A stretch of DNA of 64,000 nt. It comes from Magnetospirillum sp. XM-1 (GTDB lineage Bacteria > Pseudomonadota > Alphaproteobacteria > Rhodospirillales > Magnetospirillaceae). The translations under genes were made by a program, and so were the position numbers. Shown in pieces: positions 1 to 9,785 of this stretch. The stretch lies in assembly GCF_001511835.1 (NCBI RefSeq), contig NZ_LN997848.1:868001-932000 (forward strand), in the 5' to 3' direction. The notes under the pieces were generated by a model, which was given only the letters and a program-made list of their open reading frames with translations, was not told where the DNA came from and ran no database searches. Every line of letters starts with the position of its first letter. The stretch's first letter is position 1.

Positions 1-1
1 C

Positions 2-967
2 GACGGCTGGCTGGATCACCCCAACCATTCCTTCGTGCAGGGCGACATTGCCGAGCGGGCACAGGTCGAGGCGGTGGTCGAGCAGTTCCAGCCCACCGTC
101 ATCATGCATCTGGCGGCGGAATCCCACGTGGACCGGTCCATCGCCAGTGCCGGCGAGTTCGTGCGGACCAACGTTCTTGGGACCTTCACCATGTTGGAGG
201 TGGCGGCCGCCTATCGGGTCCGGCTCGACGGCGATGCGCGGGAGACGTTCCGCTTCCTGCATGTGTCCACCGACGAGGTGTTCGGCAGCCTTGAGCCCGG
301 CGAATCGTTTGACGAGAATTCCCGCTATCAGCCCAGTTCGCCCTATTCCGCCACTAAGGCGGCGTCGGATCATCTGGCGCGGGCCTGGAGCCACACCTAC
401 GGCCTGCCCGTGCTGGTGTCCAACTGCTCCAACAATTACGGCCCGCGGCAGTTTCCCGAAAAGCTCATTCCGCTGATGATCCTCAATGCGATCGAGGGCA
501 AGCCGCTGCCTGTCTACGGTGACGGCTGCCAGGTTCGCGACTGGCTTCATGTGGAGGACCACGCGCGTGCGCTGGCGACCATCGTCGAGCGCGGCCGTCC
601 CGGCGAGGTGTACTGTGTCGGCGGAGAATCGGAGCGCACCAACATGGAGGTCGTGCAGACGCTTTGCGACCGTCTCGACGCTCTCCGCCCCCGTATCGGG
701 GGCCGCTCCCACGCCGAGTTGATCCGCCATGTCACCGACCGGCCGGGTCATGATCGCCGCTATGCCATGAATATCGCCCGAATTCGCGCGGAACTGGAAT
801 GGAGCCCGCGGGAAACCTTCGAGAGCGGCCTGGCCAAGACCGTCGAATGGTATCTGGCCAATGGGGATTGGTGCGCCAAGGTGGTGGAAGACGCCGCCGC
901 CCGCCTGCCCCGCGCCCTGGCCCGCAAGACCGATGGCACCTTGTTCGAACGAAAGGCCTCCGCGTGA
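2..967 (+). CDS. rmlB: dTDP-glucose 4,6-dehydratase, 5'-truncated by the window edge
   Basis: Extended short-chain dehydrogenase that converts dTDP-glucose to dTDP-4-keto-6-deoxyglucose. The frame is open from base 2, so the true start and the N-terminal NAD-binding GxxGxxG lie upstream; about 321 residues are visible against a family length near 350. Visible family marks are [12 protein letters not shown], the catalytic T-D-E in STDEVFG (about base 265), the Y/K pair in YSATK (about base 344) and [14 protein letters not shown], which is characteristic of RmlB rather than of a generic epimerase. The stop overlaps the GTG of rmlA, so the two are translationally coupled. rmlC and rmlD are not seen in the window and may lie upstream. 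The assignment is firm; the sugar finally made from the intermediate is not determined here. Confidence 0.95.
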   Translation, partial: DGWLDHPNHSFVQGDIAERAQVEAVVEQFQPTVIMHLAAESHVDRSIASAGEFVRTNVLGTFTMLEVAAAYRVRLDGDARETFRFLHVSTDEVFGSLEPGESFDENSRYQPSSPYSATKAASDHLARAWSHTYGLPVLVSNCSNNYGPRQFPEKLIPLMILNAIEGKPLPVYGDGCQVRDWLHVEDHARALATIVERGRPGEVYCVGGESERTNMEVVQTLCDRLDALRPRIGGRSHAELIRHVTDRPGHDRRYAMNIARIRAELEWSPRETFESGLAKTVEWYLANGDWCAKVVEDAAARLPRALARKTDGTLFERKASA

Positions 968-1854
968 CCCGTCTTCCCACCAAAGGCATTGTTCTCGCCG
1001 GCGGCACCGGTACCCGGCTGCATCCGCTGACCCTGGTGACCAACAAGCATCTGCTGCCGGTTTTCGACAAGCCGATGATCTATTATCCGCTCACCACCCT
1101 GATGCTGGGCGGCATTCGCGACATCTTGATCATCTCCACGCCGGAGGACCTGCCGCGCTTCGAGCGTCTGCTGGGCGATGGTCGCCGCTGGGGCATCAGC
1201 CTCAGCTATGCCGAACAGCCCAAGCCGGCCGGTCTGCCCCAGGCTTTCCTCATCGGCGAGGACTTCATCGATGGGGCGCGCGTCGGCCTGATGCTGGGCG
1301 ACAATATCTTCTACGGCCACGGGCTGCCTCCGCTGGTCCAGCAGGCGGCCGAGGGGCGCGGGGCGACGGTGTTCGCCCATACGGTGCGTGATCCCGAGCG
1401 TTTCGGCGTGGTGACTTTCGATGCCGCCGGAACCGCCATCTCCATCGAGGAGAAGCCCAAGGCGCCCAAATCCAACTGGGCGGTAACTGGGCTTTATTTC
1501 TACGACGCGGATGTCTGTCAGGTGGCCGCCACGTTGAAGCCGTCGGCCCGCGGCGAACTGGAGATCAGCCATCTCAACAGCGTCTACCTGGAGCGGGGCG
1601 GGCTTTCGGTGGAGTTGCTGGGTCGCGGCATCAGCTGGCTCGACGTGGGCACGCCCGAGGCGCTGGCCACCGCCAGCCAGTTCGTCCACACCATCCAAAG
1701 CCTGCAGGGCACCGGCGTCGCCTGTCCCGAAGAGGTCGCCTATCGCATGGGCTTCATCGATCGTGACGCCCTGGCCGACCTGATCCGGCCCGTCGCCACG
1801 TCGCAGTATGGGCGCTATCTTCAGGGCCTTCTTGATCATGTGGGTGCCCCTTGA
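964..1854 (+). CDS. rmlA: Glucose-1-phosphate thymidylyltransferase
   Basis: Makes dTDP-glucose from glucose-1-phosphate and dTTP, feeding rmlB just upstream. The N-terminus carries the nucleotidyltransferase signature [11 protein letters not shown] followed by the RmlA-typical [17 protein letters not shown]. Later marks are [14 protein letters not shown] and TGLYFYD. The GTG at 964 is chosen because it overlaps the rmlB stop and puts the signature at residue 11; the longer open frame upstream only shadows rmlB. The product is 296 residues, the normal RmlA length. The last codons overlap the TTG start of the ABC transporter gene. Its position in a glycan operon fits a biosynthetic, not catabolic, role. 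Confidence 0.95.
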   Translation: MTRLPTKGIVLAGGTGTRLHPLTLVTNKHLLPVFDKPMIYYPLTTLMLGGIRDILIISTPEDLPRFERLLGDGRRWGISLSYAEQPKPAGLPQAFLIGEDFIDGARVGLMLGDNIFYGHGLPPLVQQAAEGRGATVFAHTVRDPERFGVVTFDAAGTAISIEEKPKAPKSNWAVTGLYFYDADVCQVAATLKPSARGELEISHLNSVYLERGGLSVELLGRGISWLDVGTPEALATASQFVHTIQSLQGTGVACPEEVAYRMGFIDRDALADLIRPVATSQYGRYLQGLLDHVGAP

Positions 1855-3647
1855 ACGGTCTTTCCCGCATCATTTCCCTGCTTGACGTTCAGGCGCGGCG
1901 GCAATTCGCCTTGCTGGCCGTCATGACCCTGATCGGCGCCTTATTCGAAGCCATGGGCGTCGGGCTTGTCTTTCCGTTTATCAAGATCATCACCGATCCC
2001 AACTGGATATACGGATTTAGCTGGATGGCGACCCTGACCGAGTGGCTGGGGCCGCTGGAGCATCGGGATGTCATGCTGGCAGCGGGATTGGGGCTGATTG
2101 TCCTGTTTGTGGTGAAGAACGCCTACCTGATGTGCTTCTACCTTGTTCAATATACCATCAGCTTTGGCAATGTGGCGCGTTACAGCACCCGATTGCTGGC
2201 CCACTATATGGCGTCGCCCTATTCCATGCATTTGGAGCGTAATTCGGCGGAGATGATCCGCAATGTTCGCGTACTGCCGCAGGACCTGTTCAACGCCTTG
2301 ATCGCCGTGCTGAGCCTGAGCACCGAGACCTTGGTAGTGTGTATCATCGGAGGGGCCTTGCTGGTCATCGAGCCTTTGGCCACGCTTACCGCCGCCGCGC
2401 TGCTGATCGGGATGACGGGGATTTTCTATGCCGTTGCTGGCCGGCTGTTGCACGGATGGAGCGCAGAACGGATGCGGAGCAGCATGGCTGTGGAACTGGC
2501 GGCGCAAGAGGCGCTGAACGGCGTCAAGGACAGTCGGGTTCTCGGGCGCGAGGCTTTCTTCGTCAACCGCTTTGCCCGCCAAAGCGAGCAGGTTGTCCGG
2601 CTGCAGCGCTCGATCCAGGCGGTTTCGCAGGTTCCGCGTCTTTCGGTGGAAGTGTCCATGATGATCGGGATGATCGTCCTGATCTTGATCATGGCATGGC
2701 GTGAGGGCGGATCGGTGGACCTTCTGCCCAAGCTGGGAGTGTTCGCCGCGGCGGCATTCCGGCTGATGCCCTCGGTCAACCGCATGACCCTGGCCCTCAC
2801 CGAGTTCAAGGTCAGCAGCGCTCCTCTTGAAGCCTTGATCCATGACATGCTCGACAGTCCGACCCAGGTGGTTTCCGGTTATCCCGCCGCTCGCCCAGAG
2901 CTTCGTTCGGCGCTGGAACTGAAGAAAGTCAGTTTCCGATACCCCGATGCCGCCGAGGCTGCCGTCACCGATGTGGACCTGCGGATCGAAAAGGGAGACA
3001 CCATCGGTCTGGTGGGGCCGTCCGGCGCTGGGAAAAGCACTCTTGTCGATATCATCTTGGGATTGCTGATACCGTCGGACGGTAAGATCTTGCTGGACGG
3101 TAGGGAGATCAAAACCGGAGGTGGCTGGCACGGGGCGGTGGGCTATGTACCGCAAAGCATCTTCATCACCGACGATACGGTACGCCGCAATGTCGCCTTC
3201 GGCATGGCCGACGACGAAATTGACGAGCAAGCCGTGCGCCGCGCACTGGCCCAGGCCCGATTGGATGAGTTCATCGAGGAACTGCCGGAAGGACTGGACA
3301 CCAGACTGGCCGAGGACGGAATCCGCCTGTCCGGTGGTCAGCGCCAGCGGATCGGCATTGCCCGAGCCCTGTACCATGATCCCGATCTGCTGGTGCTTGA
3401 CGAGGCGACGTCCGCGCTCGATCCCATCACCGAGCGCGAAATCAGCGCCGCTGTTGAAGCCTTGCATCGGAGCAAAACTGTCATCATCATCGCCCACCGG
3501 CTCAGTACGGTCCGCCACTGCGACCGCCTGCTGATGATCAATCGTGGCCGTATCGCAGACAGCGGAACTTTCGACGAGCTTCATGCCAGGAACGCCGATT
3601 TTCAGAAACTGGTCGCGGCCTTGGCGCTGACCACCTCGACCCCATAG
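1851..3647 (+). CDS. ABC transporter, fused permease-ATPase (lipid-linked glycan flippase/exporter type)
   Basis: A 598-residue half-transporter of the MsbA/PglK class. The first 330 or so residues form a hydrophobic permease with several membrane segments (the first around residues 20-45, others near 60-90, 160-200 and 270-300). The C-terminal ATPase has Walker [10 protein letters not shown] near residue 389, the signature LSGGQ near 493 and Walker [13 protein letters not shown] near 512, followed by an H-loop in IIAHRLSTV. It starts at a TTG overlapping the rmlA stop. Fused transporters in glycan loci commonly flip lipid-linked oligosaccharides (PglK) or export lipid A-core (MsbA). The location favours an oligosaccharide or a precursor made by this locus. 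The substrate cannot be told from sequence. Confidence 0.85.
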   Translation: MNGLSRIISLLDVQARRQFALLAVMTLIGALFEAMGVGLVFPFIKIITDPNWIYGFSWMATLTEWLGPLEHRDVMLAAGLGLIVLFVVKNAYLMCFYLVQYTISFGNVARYSTRLLAHYMASPYSMHLERNSAEMIRNVRVLPQDLFNALIAVLSLSTETLVVCIIGGALLVIEPLATLTAAALLIGMTGIFYAVAGRLLHGWSAERMRSSMAVELAAQEALNGVKDSRVLGREAFFVNRFARQSEQVVRLQRSIQAVSQVPRLSVEVSMMIGMIVLILIMAWREGGSVDLLPKLGVFAAAAFRLMPSVNRMTLALTEFKVSSAPLEALIHDMLDSPTQVVSGYPAARPELRSALELKKVSFRYPDAAEAAVTDVDLRIEKGDTIGLVGPSGAGKSTLVDIILGLLIPSDGKILLDGREIKTGGGWHGAVGYVPQSIFITDDTVRRNVAFGMADDEIDEQAVRRALAQARLDEFIEELPEGLDTRLAEDGIRLSGGQRQRIGIARALYHDPDLLVLDEATSALDPITEREISAAVEALHRSKTVIIIAHRLSTVRHCDRLLMINRGRIADSGTFDELHARNADFQKLVAALALTTSTP

Positions 3648-3650
3648 GAA

Positions 3651-4685
3651 ATGCTCAACGTGACGAACGCCTCTCCCTCACTTCACTGTATCGTCACCGG
3701 TGGTGCCGGTTTCATCGGCAGCCATCTCATCGATCGTCTGCTGGCAGATGGGCACCGGGTCTCGGTCATCGATAATTTCGCCAATGGGCGAGAGGAAAAT
3801 CTGGCTGATGCCCTGGCATCGGCGCCGGACAGGCTCGTGATCCACCGTGCCGACGTGGCGGATGCCGACCTTATCAGGCCGCTGTTCGTCGGGGCGGACC
3901 GCGTCTTCCACCTGGCCGCCATGGCCGATATCGTGCCGTCGATCCAAAATCCCATGCTTTACCATCGAGCCAACGTGGATGGCACCATCGCGGTGCTGGA
4001 GGCGGCCCGCGCCGCCGGGGTCAAGCGTTTCGTCTATGCCGCCTCGTCGTCGTGCTACGGCATTCCCGAGACCTACCCCACCCCGGAAACGGCGCCGCCC
4101 TCGCCCATGTACCCTTATGCCTTGACCAAGTGGGTGGGCGAGCAGTACGTGATGCATTGGGCTAAAACCTACGACCTGCCGGCGGTGTCGCTGCGGCTGT
4201 TCAACGTCTACGGCCCGCGTCATCGCACCGCGGGAACCTATGGTGCCATGTTCGGGGTCTTCCTGGCCCAGAGGCTGGCAGGCAAGGCCTATACCGTGGT
4301 GGGCGACGGCAGCCAGACCAGGGACTTCACGTTCGTGGCCGACGTGGCGGACGCCTTCGTTACCGCGGCAAACTCGGATGTCGGCGGCGAGATCTTTAAT
4401 GTGGGCTCCGATGGAACCTACAGTGTCAATCGTATCATCGAGATTCTCGGCGGCGACAAGCTGCATATCCCCAAGCGGCCGGGTGAGCCCGATTGCACCT
4501 GGGCCGACATCGCCAAGATCAAGCGGACACTGGGCTGGAAGCCTAAGGTTCCCCTGGAGGAAGGGGTCAGAATCCTGTTGCAGCATATCGACGGCTGGCG
4601 GGATGCCCCGGTGTGGACGCCCGAGACCATCGGTGAAGCCACCCGCGATTGGTTCAAGTATCTGGGCAAAGACGCCAACGGCTGA
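3651..4685 (+). CDS. NAD-dependent nucleotide-sugar epimerase/dehydratase
   Basis: Extended SDR of 344 residues. The Rossmann motif GGAGFIGSH lies near residue 17 and [11 protein letters not shown] follows the second strand. The catalytic tyrosine/lysine pair is in YALTK (about residue 156), preceded by SSSCYG. NVYGPRH and [13 protein letters not shown] are typical of UDP-glucose/UDP-hexosamine 4-epimerases and related UDP-glucuronate epimerases. SSSCYG rather than STDEVFG argues for a plain epimerase rather than a 4,6-dehydratase. It follows the transporter by 3 bases and precedes the kinase-cytidylyltransferase fusion by about 20 bases in the same direction. The exact nucleotide-sugar is not resolvable. 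Confidence 0.85.
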   Translation: MLNVTNASPSLHCIVTGGAGFIGSHLIDRLLADGHRVSVIDNFANGREENLADALASAPDRLVIHRADVADADLIRPLFVGADRVFHLAAMADIVPSIQNPMLYHRANVDGTIAVLEAARAAGVKRFVYAASSSCYGIPETYPTPETAPPSPMYPYALTKWVGEQYVMHWAKTYDLPAVSLRLFNVYGPRHRTAGTYGAMFGVFLAQRLAGKAYTVVGDGSQTRDFTFVADVADAFVTAANSDVGGEIFNVGSDGTYSVNRIIEILGGDKLHIPKRPGEPDCTWADIAKIKRTLGWKPKVPLEEGVRILLQHIDGWRDAPVWTPETIGEATRDWFKYLGKDANG

Positions 4686-4704
4686 CAGTTAGAGATTATC
4701 GCAC

Positions 4705-6261
4705 ATGAGCAACGACACTTCTTCCCTGCCGCTTTCGGCCCGTGACAAGGTCCAGTCCGTCGAGTCCCTGGCGGCGCGTGCGGTCGAGGCGCGTGCCGCG
4801 GGTAAGACCGTGGTCCTTTGCCACGGTGTCTTCGATCTGGTCCATCTGGGACATGTCCGCCATGTGGAGGCGGCGCGGCGCGAAGGCGATATGCTGTTCG
4901 TCACCCTGACCGCGGACCGATTCGTCAATAAGGGTCCGGGCCGCCCCATCTTCTCGGAGAATATGCGTGCGGAGATGCTGGCCGCACTGGGCTGTGTCGA
5001 TGGCGTCGGAGTCAATCATGCCTCCAGCGCTGAGGCGGTTCTGGAGGCCATCAAGCCTGACATCTACGTCAAGGGCAGTGACTACGAGAATCCCGAGGAA
5101 GATATCACCGGCAAGATCAACTCGGAGCGCGAAGCGGTCGAGCGCCACGGCGGCCGGATCGTTTTCACCAAGGACATCACCTTCAGTTCGTCCTCGCTGA
5201 TCAACCGCTATCTCGACGTCTACGACCCCCCCCTGCGCGACTGCCTTAACTCGCTTCGTGAGCGGAATGCCCTTGAGGACATTCTCGACCTGATCGAGAA
5301 GGTTAAGGACATGAAGGTCCTGCTGGTGGGCGACACCATCATGGACGAGTACCAGTTCGTGACGCCGCAGGGTAAGGCGCAGAAGGAAAATATCATCGCG
5401 ACCCTGTTTCAGGGGCGAGAAGAGTATGCGGGTGGTGTGATCGCCGCCGCCAACCATGTGGCGAGCTTCTGCCGCGAGGTGGAGGTCATCACCGGCCTGG
5501 GCGAGGCCTCCGACGAGGAGGCGTTCATCAAGTCCAGTCTGCGCGAAAACGTCCGCTTGACCTCGGTCGCCATGGTCGGGCGTCCGACCACGCGCAAGAC
5601 CCGCTTCGTCGAATCCAATTACGTGCGCAAGTTGTTCGAAGTTTACTTCATGGACGACGTGCCGCTGGCGAATATGGAGGCCATGCAGCTGAACAGGCTC
5701 ATTGCCGACCGCGCCCCGGAATTCGATGTGGTCATCGTCACCGATTTCGGCCATGGCCTCGTCGGACCGTCCACCATCGACGCATTGGTCAAGCATTCCC
5801 GCTTTCTGGCCGTCAATGCGCAGACCAACAGCGGCAATTTCGGCTTCAATATGATCACGAAGTATCCGAAGGCCGATTATGTTTGTATCGACGCCCCGGA
5901 GGCCCGGCTGGCGGTCGGTGACAAGTTCTCCGATATTCGCGACGTGGTGGGCACCATGTTGCCCAAGCGGATCGAATGCCCCCGCATGATCGTCACTCAC
6001 GGCGGGCACGGTTGCTATACCTATGACTGCGCCACCGAGATGCACCGCATCCCCGCCTTCACCAAGCAGGTGGTGGACACGGTGGGCGCCGGCGACGCGT
6101 TTCTGGCGGTGACCAGTCCGCTGGTGGCGGCGGGTGGTTCCATGGAGCATGTGGGCTTTATCGGCAACGCCGCCGGGGCCATGAAGGTGGGCATCGTCGG
6201 CCATCGCAAATCGGTGGAAAAAGTGCCGCTGGTGAAGTTCGTCACCGCCCTGTTGAAGTGA
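4705..6261 (+). CDS. Bifunctional cytidylyltransferase-like/PfkB-type sugar kinase, reversed HldE order
   Basis: A 518-residue fusion. Residues 35-185 form an RfaE2/tagD-type nucleotidyltransferase with HGVFDLVHLGH at 40-50 (the HxGH nucleotide motif) and a late SSSSLINR. Residues 205-518 form a ribokinase/PfkB fold with GDTIMDEYQF at the start and DTVGAGDAF near 458, D464 being the expected catalytic base. HldE of the heptose pathway has the same two activities with the kinase first, so the order here is inverted. The likely role is to phosphorylate a sugar at C1 and then activate it to a CDP- or ADP-sugar. The HAD phosphatase at 7285 and the two-subunit transketolase at 8958 would suit a heptose-like or branched sugar route. 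Specificity is inference. Confidence 0.8.
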   Translation: MSNDTSSLPLSARDKVQSVESLAARAVEARAAGKTVVLCHGVFDLVHLGHVRHVEAARREGDMLFVTLTADRFVNKGPGRPIFSENMRAEMLAALGCVDGVGVNHASSAEAVLEAIKPDIYVKGSDYENPEEDITGKINSEREAVERHGGRIVFTKDITFSSSSLINRYLDVYDPPLRDCLNSLRERNALEDILDLIEKVKDMKVLLVGDTIMDEYQFVTPQGKAQKENIIATLFQGREEYAGGVIAAANHVASFCREVEVITGLGEASDEEAFIKSSLRENVRLTSVAMVGRPTTRKTRFVESNYVRKLFEVYFMDDVPLANMEAMQLNRLIADRAPEFDVVIVTDFGHGLVGPSTIDALVKHSRFLAVNAQTNSGNFGFNMITKYPKADYVCIDAPEARLAVGDKFSDIRDVVGTMLPKRIECPRMIVTHGGHGCYTYDCATEMHRIPAFTKQVVDTVGAGDAFLAVTSPLVAAGGSMEHVGFIGNAAGAMKVGIVGHRKSVEKVPLVKFVTALLK

Positions 6262-6281
6262 TCTTCGAGGAAGACCCAAGA

Positions 6282-7274
6282 ATGACTCAGACCTGGAACG
6301 TGTTGGTGACCGGCGGAGCCGGCTATGTGGGTAGCGCCCTGGTGCCCAAGCTGTTGGCCGAGGGTCACAAGGTCACTGTCCTCGACCTGTATCTCTATGG
6401 CGAGGATCTGTTCGCCGATCTGCGCGGTCCCAATCTGCGCGAGGTCAAGGGCGACATCCGCGACATCAAGGTGGTCGAGGACGCCTTGAAGGGGTGCGAC
6501 TGCGTCATTCATCTGGCGTGCATCTCCAACGACCCGTCCTATGATCTTGATCCTAATCTGGGCCGCAGCATCAACTACGACGCCTTCCGGCCTATGGTGC
6601 GGGCCGCCAAGGCGGAGGGCGTCAAGCGGTTCATCTACGCTTCGTCGTCCTCGGTCTACGGCGTCAAGGACGAGCCGGAGGTCACCGAGGACCTGCCGCT
6701 CGAGCCCCTGACCGACTACTCCAAGTTCAAGGCCCTGTGCGAGCAGGAGCTGGAGGCCGAGCGCCAGCCGGGATTTACCGTCTGCACCATCCGCCCCTCG
6801 ACGGTGTGCGGCTATGCCAAGCGCCAGCGCCTGGACGTGGTGGTCAACATCTTCACCAATCAGGCGGTCAATAACGGGAAGATCCGCGTCACCGGCGGTC
6901 CGCAGAAGCGCCCGAACATCCATATCGACGACATGGTGCGCTGCTATCTGCACCTGCTGCAGCAGCCGGCCGAGAAGATCGACGGCAAGATCTGGAATGC
7001 CGGCGACACCAACTTTCCCATCTCCGAACTGGCGGAAATCGTCCGCAAGGTGGTGGGACAGGTGGAGATCGAGACCCTGCCGACCAACGATCCGCGCTCC
7101 TATCACGTGTCGGGCAAGAAAATTCGGGACGATATCGGCTTCGAGCTAAAATACACCATCGAGGACGCGGTGCGCGGCCTAGTCGAGGCCATGAAGACCG
7201 GAAAGCTGGTCGATCCGCTGAACAACCCGATGTACTTCAACATCAAGCGCATGCAGCAGGTGAGCCTGAAATAG
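6282..7274 (+). CDS. NAD-dependent epimerase/dehydratase (extended SDR)
   Basis: A 330-residue nucleotide-sugar SDR with GGAGYVGSA in the first 20 residues, HLACISNDPS, SSSSVYG and the YSKFK catalytic pair (tyrosine/lysine). The downstream part has RPSTVCGYAKRQRLD and RPNIHIDDMVRCY. The ATG at 6282 is preferred over the GTG at 6258, because GAGGAAG lies 8 bases ahead of it and the protein then begins just before the Rossmann strand. It follows the kinase-nucleotidyltransferase fusion, so it may modify the nucleotide-sugar that the fusion makes. It belongs to a group of SDRs frequent in LPS loci; no specific reaction is claimed. Confidence 0.82.
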   Translation: MTQTWNVLVTGGAGYVGSALVPKLLAEGHKVTVLDLYLYGEDLFADLRGPNLREVKGDIRDIKVVEDALKGCDCVIHLACISNDPSYDLDPNLGRSINYDAFRPMVRAAKAEGVKRFIYASSSSVYGVKDEPEVTEDLPLEPLTDYSKFKALCEQELEAERQPGFTVCTIRPSTVCGYAKRQRLDVVVNIFTNQAVNNGKIRVTGGPQKRPNIHIDDMVRCYLHLLQQPAEKIDGKIWNAGDTNFPISELAEIVRKVVGQVEIETLPTNDPRSYHVSGKKIRDDIGFELKYTIEDAVRGLVEAMKTGKLVDPLNNPMYFNIKRMQQVSLK

Positions 7275-7284
7275 GGGCCGCCCG

Positions 7285-7896
7285 GTGCTGATCGGCATCG
7301 ATTTCGACAATACCCTGGCCGGCTACGACCACGTCTTCGTGGCCGCCGCCGGAGGGCGCGGCTGGCTGCCGGCAGGGTTCGAAGGCGGCAAGCGCGCGGT
7401 CCGCGATGCGGTCCGGGGCTTGGCGGATGGCGAGCTCAAGTGGATGGAGTTGCAGGGCGAGGTCTACGGCCCGCGCATGCCCCAGGCCGAGCTGATCGAG
7501 GGCGCCGACCGCTTCCTGCATCGCTGTCGGGCCGGGGGTGTTCCCGTGGTGGTGGTCAGCCACAAGACCGAATTCGGCCATTTCGATCCCACCCGGACCC
7601 GGCTGCACGATGCCGCCCGTGCCTGGATGACGGCCAAGGGCTTCTTCGAGCCTGGGGGCTTCGCCGTGGCCGATGCCTTCTTCGAACCGACCCGCGCGGG
7701 CAAGATCGCCCGTATCAAGGCTCTGGGCTGCGACGTCTTCATCGACGATCTGGAGGAAGTGCTCCTGGACCCCGGCTTTCCCTCCGCCTGCCGCCGCCTG
7801 CACTTGGCCGGGGCGGCTGCCGGCCTTGGCCATGGGCCGTTTGCCAGTTATCCCGGCTGGGCCGAAATTCATGACGCCGTCTTCCCTCCCAGCTGA
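7285..7896 (+). CDS. HAD-superfamily phosphatase-like protein
   Basis: A 203-residue protein of the haloacid dehalogenase fold. Motif I is DFDNT with D6 (nucleophile) and D8; S92 in VVSHK fits motif II, K140 motif III and the D154-D155 pair motif IV, so the catalytic set looks intact. It starts at a GTG 10 bases after the epimerase. The end overlaps the start of the next gene by 26 bases. Beside a sugar kinase/nucleotidyltransferase fusion, a HAD phosphatase commonly removes a phosphate from a sugar bisphosphate, as GmhB does in heptose activation. That role is inference; the sequence is not a clear GmhB. Confidence 0.7.
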   Translation: MLIGIDFDNTLAGYDHVFVAAAGGRGWLPAGFEGGKRAVRDAVRGLADGELKWMELQGEVYGPRMPQAELIEGADRFLHRCRAGGVPVVVVSHKTEFGHFDPTRTRLHDAARAWMTAKGFFEPGGFAVADAFFEPTRAGKIARIKALGCDVFIDDLEEVLLDPGFPSACRRLHLAGAAAGLGHGPFASYPGWAEIHDAVFPPS

Positions 7897-8929
7897 GGAC
7901 ACCGCCGCGCTGGCGGCCCTGGTGGCGCGCCTCACCGGGCTTGCGGTGTCCGCTCTGGTGCGCGGCGGTCAGGGCGGCAATAACCGGCTGTACCGTGCCG
8001 AGACGCCGGATGGTCCCCTGGCGGTGAAATGCTATTTCCGCCATCCGGGCGATACGCGTGACCGTCTGGCCGCCGAATTCGCGGCTCTCCGCTATCTGGG
8101 GGAGCACGGTGTCTCAAACGTGCCGAGGGCCCTGGTCGCTGATCCGCAGGCGGGTGTGGCTGTCTACAGCTGGATCGATGGCGGGCCGCCGCTGACCCGC
8201 CAGCCAGGCGACATGGCGCTATTGGCGGGTTTTGTCGCCATCTTGCGGAATCTGTCGTCGCGACCGGACGCAAGGGCTCTGCCTCTGGCTTCCGAGGCCT
8301 GCCTGTCCGCGGCGGAACTGACGGCCCAGGTGGAGAGGCGTCTGGTGCGCCTGAACAGCGCTGCCGGTGCCGCCGATTCCCGGGTGGCGTCCTTTCTGGA
8401 CCAGCAGCTTGGTCCGGCCGTTGCGTCGGCGGTCTCGGCGGCACGCGGCGAGTATGACCGGCTCGGCTGGGATTTCGACGCCGATCTGGCCGCCGAGCGG
8501 CGGAGCCTCAGTCCGTCCGACTTCGGGACCCATAACGCGCTGCGTCGCGCGGACGGCAGTCTGGTGTTTCTGGATTTCGAGTATTTCGGCTGGGACGACC
8601 CGGTCAAGCTGGCGGCCGACACTATCCTCCATCCCGCCATGGTACTGGACGGGGCCGAGCGTTCGGAGATCAGGGCCGCCTTCATCGCCCTTTATGGCGC
8701 CGACGAAGGCTTCGCGGACCGCCTGCAAGCATTGTTGCCGCTTTATGCCCTGCGCTGGGCACTGATCGTCCTCAATCCTTTCCTGCCTGAGCGCTGGGCC
8801 AGACTTTCCTTCGCCACAGGCGCCGAGCGCGACAAGGTGTTGCGGGCGCAGCTGGCCAAGGCCCGGCGCTTTGTCGCCATGGCGGTCGACGGCTTGGACA
8901 TTGACGACGAAGCAGCGTTCAGACTATGA
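7871..8929 (+). CDS. APH-fold phosphotransferase (small-molecule kinase)
   Basis: A 352-residue aminoglycoside-phosphotransferase/choline-kinase-fold protein. The N-lobe has a nucleotide-binding lysine in AVKCYF (K53) with E69 as the likely partner. The catalytic loop reads SPSDFGTHN with D217 and N222, and the metal aspartate follows in FLDFEYFGWDD. The start at 7871 lies inside the end of the HAD gene, a 26-base overlap pointing to co-translation; the longer open frame upstream has no family similarity. Kinases of this fold in glycan loci phosphorylate sugars, choline or ethanolamine. The substrate here is unknown. Its neighbours, a HAD phosphatase and a transketolase, suggest sugar metabolism. 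Confidence 0.72.
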   Translation: MTPSSLPAEDTAALAALVARLTGLAVSALVRGGQGGNNRLYRAETPDGPLAVKCYFRHPGDTRDRLAAEFAALRYLGEHGVSNVPRALVADPQAGVAVYSWIDGGPPLTRQPGDMALLAGFVAILRNLSSRPDARALPLASEACLSAAELTAQVERRLVRLNSAAGAADSRVASFLDQQLGPAVASAVSAARGEYDRLGWDFDADLAAERRSLSPSDFGTHNALRRADGSLVFLDFEYFGWDDPVKLAADTILHPAMVLDGAERSEIRAAFIALYGADEGFADRLQALLPLYALRWALIVLNPFLPERWARLSFATGAERDKVLRAQLAKARRFVAMAVDGLDIDDEAAFRL

Positions 8930-8957
8930 ACCCTCTTTACTTTTGCGGAGCCCAACC

Positions 8958-9785
8958 ATGACTCATGCGGTCCCAGTGCCGGCCCTTGACGAGCGTTCAA
9001 GGCATTTGCGTCGGCTGGTGATCCAGGCGCTGGATGGCGGCGGCCGCGGCCATCTCGGCTCGTCCATGTCTTTGATCGAGATCGTGCGGGTTCTCTACGA
9101 TGACGTGATGAGCCACCGCCCGGCCGAACCGCGTTGGGAGGGCCGGGATCGCTTTATCCTGTCCAAGGGTCACGGTTGCCTGGCGCTTTACGCCATCCTG
9201 GCGGACAAAGGTTATTTCCCTGAGGTCGAGCTGGTGCGCTTTTGCCGTGCCGGCACCTATCTGGGTGGCCACCCGGAGGCCGGCAAGGTCCCCGGTGTCG
9301 AGGCATCGACCGGTGCGCTGGGCCATGGCCTGTCCATCGGTGTGGGCATGGCGCTCGGCTTGCGGATCAAGAAATCGGCCGCCCGGGTGTTCGTCGCCAT
9401 GGGCGACGGCGAGATCAACGAGGGTTCGGTGTGGGAGGCGGCCATGGCTGCCGGTAAGCACGGCCTCGCCAATCTCACCGCCCTTGTGGACTTCAACAAG
9501 ATCCAGTCCTACGGCTTCGTTTCCGAGGTCCAGCCGCTGGAGCCGCTGGCCGACAAGTGGCGGGCTTTCGGGTTTGCCACCCAGGAGGTCGATGGCCACG
9601 ATCTTGCGGCTTTGCGCCGGGCTCTGGGGACCCCGGATCCCGAGGGGCGGCCCAGGGCGCTGATCTGTCATACAGTCAAGGGCCGCGGAGTGCCGTTTGC
9701 CGAGAATGATCCGGCATGGCATCACAAATCCAAGATTCCGGCGCCGCAGATCGCCGAAATGTATGCCGCGCTGGAGACGATCTGA
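8958..9785 (+). CDS. Transketolase-like enzyme, N-terminal (ThDP-binding) subunit
   Basis: A 275-residue protein matching the first domain of transketolase. It has GHLGSSMSLIEI near the start, SKGHGCLALYAIL, GHPEAGKVPGVEASTGALG and the thiamine-diphosphate/metal motif starting at GDG (149-151) and closing with the N of DFNKIQ about 30 residues later. The start at 8958 follows a GGAG box. The next gene supplies the other half and overlaps it by 1 base. Two-subunit transketolases occur in polysaccharide and secondary-metabolite loci, where they transfer two-carbon units to unusual acceptors. Central-metabolism transketolase is normally a single chain near 660 residues, so a dedicated role is likely. 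The acceptor is unknown. Confidence 0.88.
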   Translation: MTHAVPVPALDERSRHLRRLVIQALDGGGRGHLGSSMSLIEIVRVLYDDVMSHRPAEPRWEGRDRFILSKGHGCLALYAILADKGYFPEVELVRFCRAGTYLGGHPEAGKVPGVEASTGALGHGLSIGVGMALGLRIKKSAARVFVAMGDGEINEGSVWEAAMAAGKHGLANLTALVDFNKIQSYGFVSEVQPLEPLADKWRAFGFATQEVDGHDLAALRRALGTPDPEGRPRALICHTVKGRGVPFAENDPAWHHKSKIPAPQIAEMYAALETI

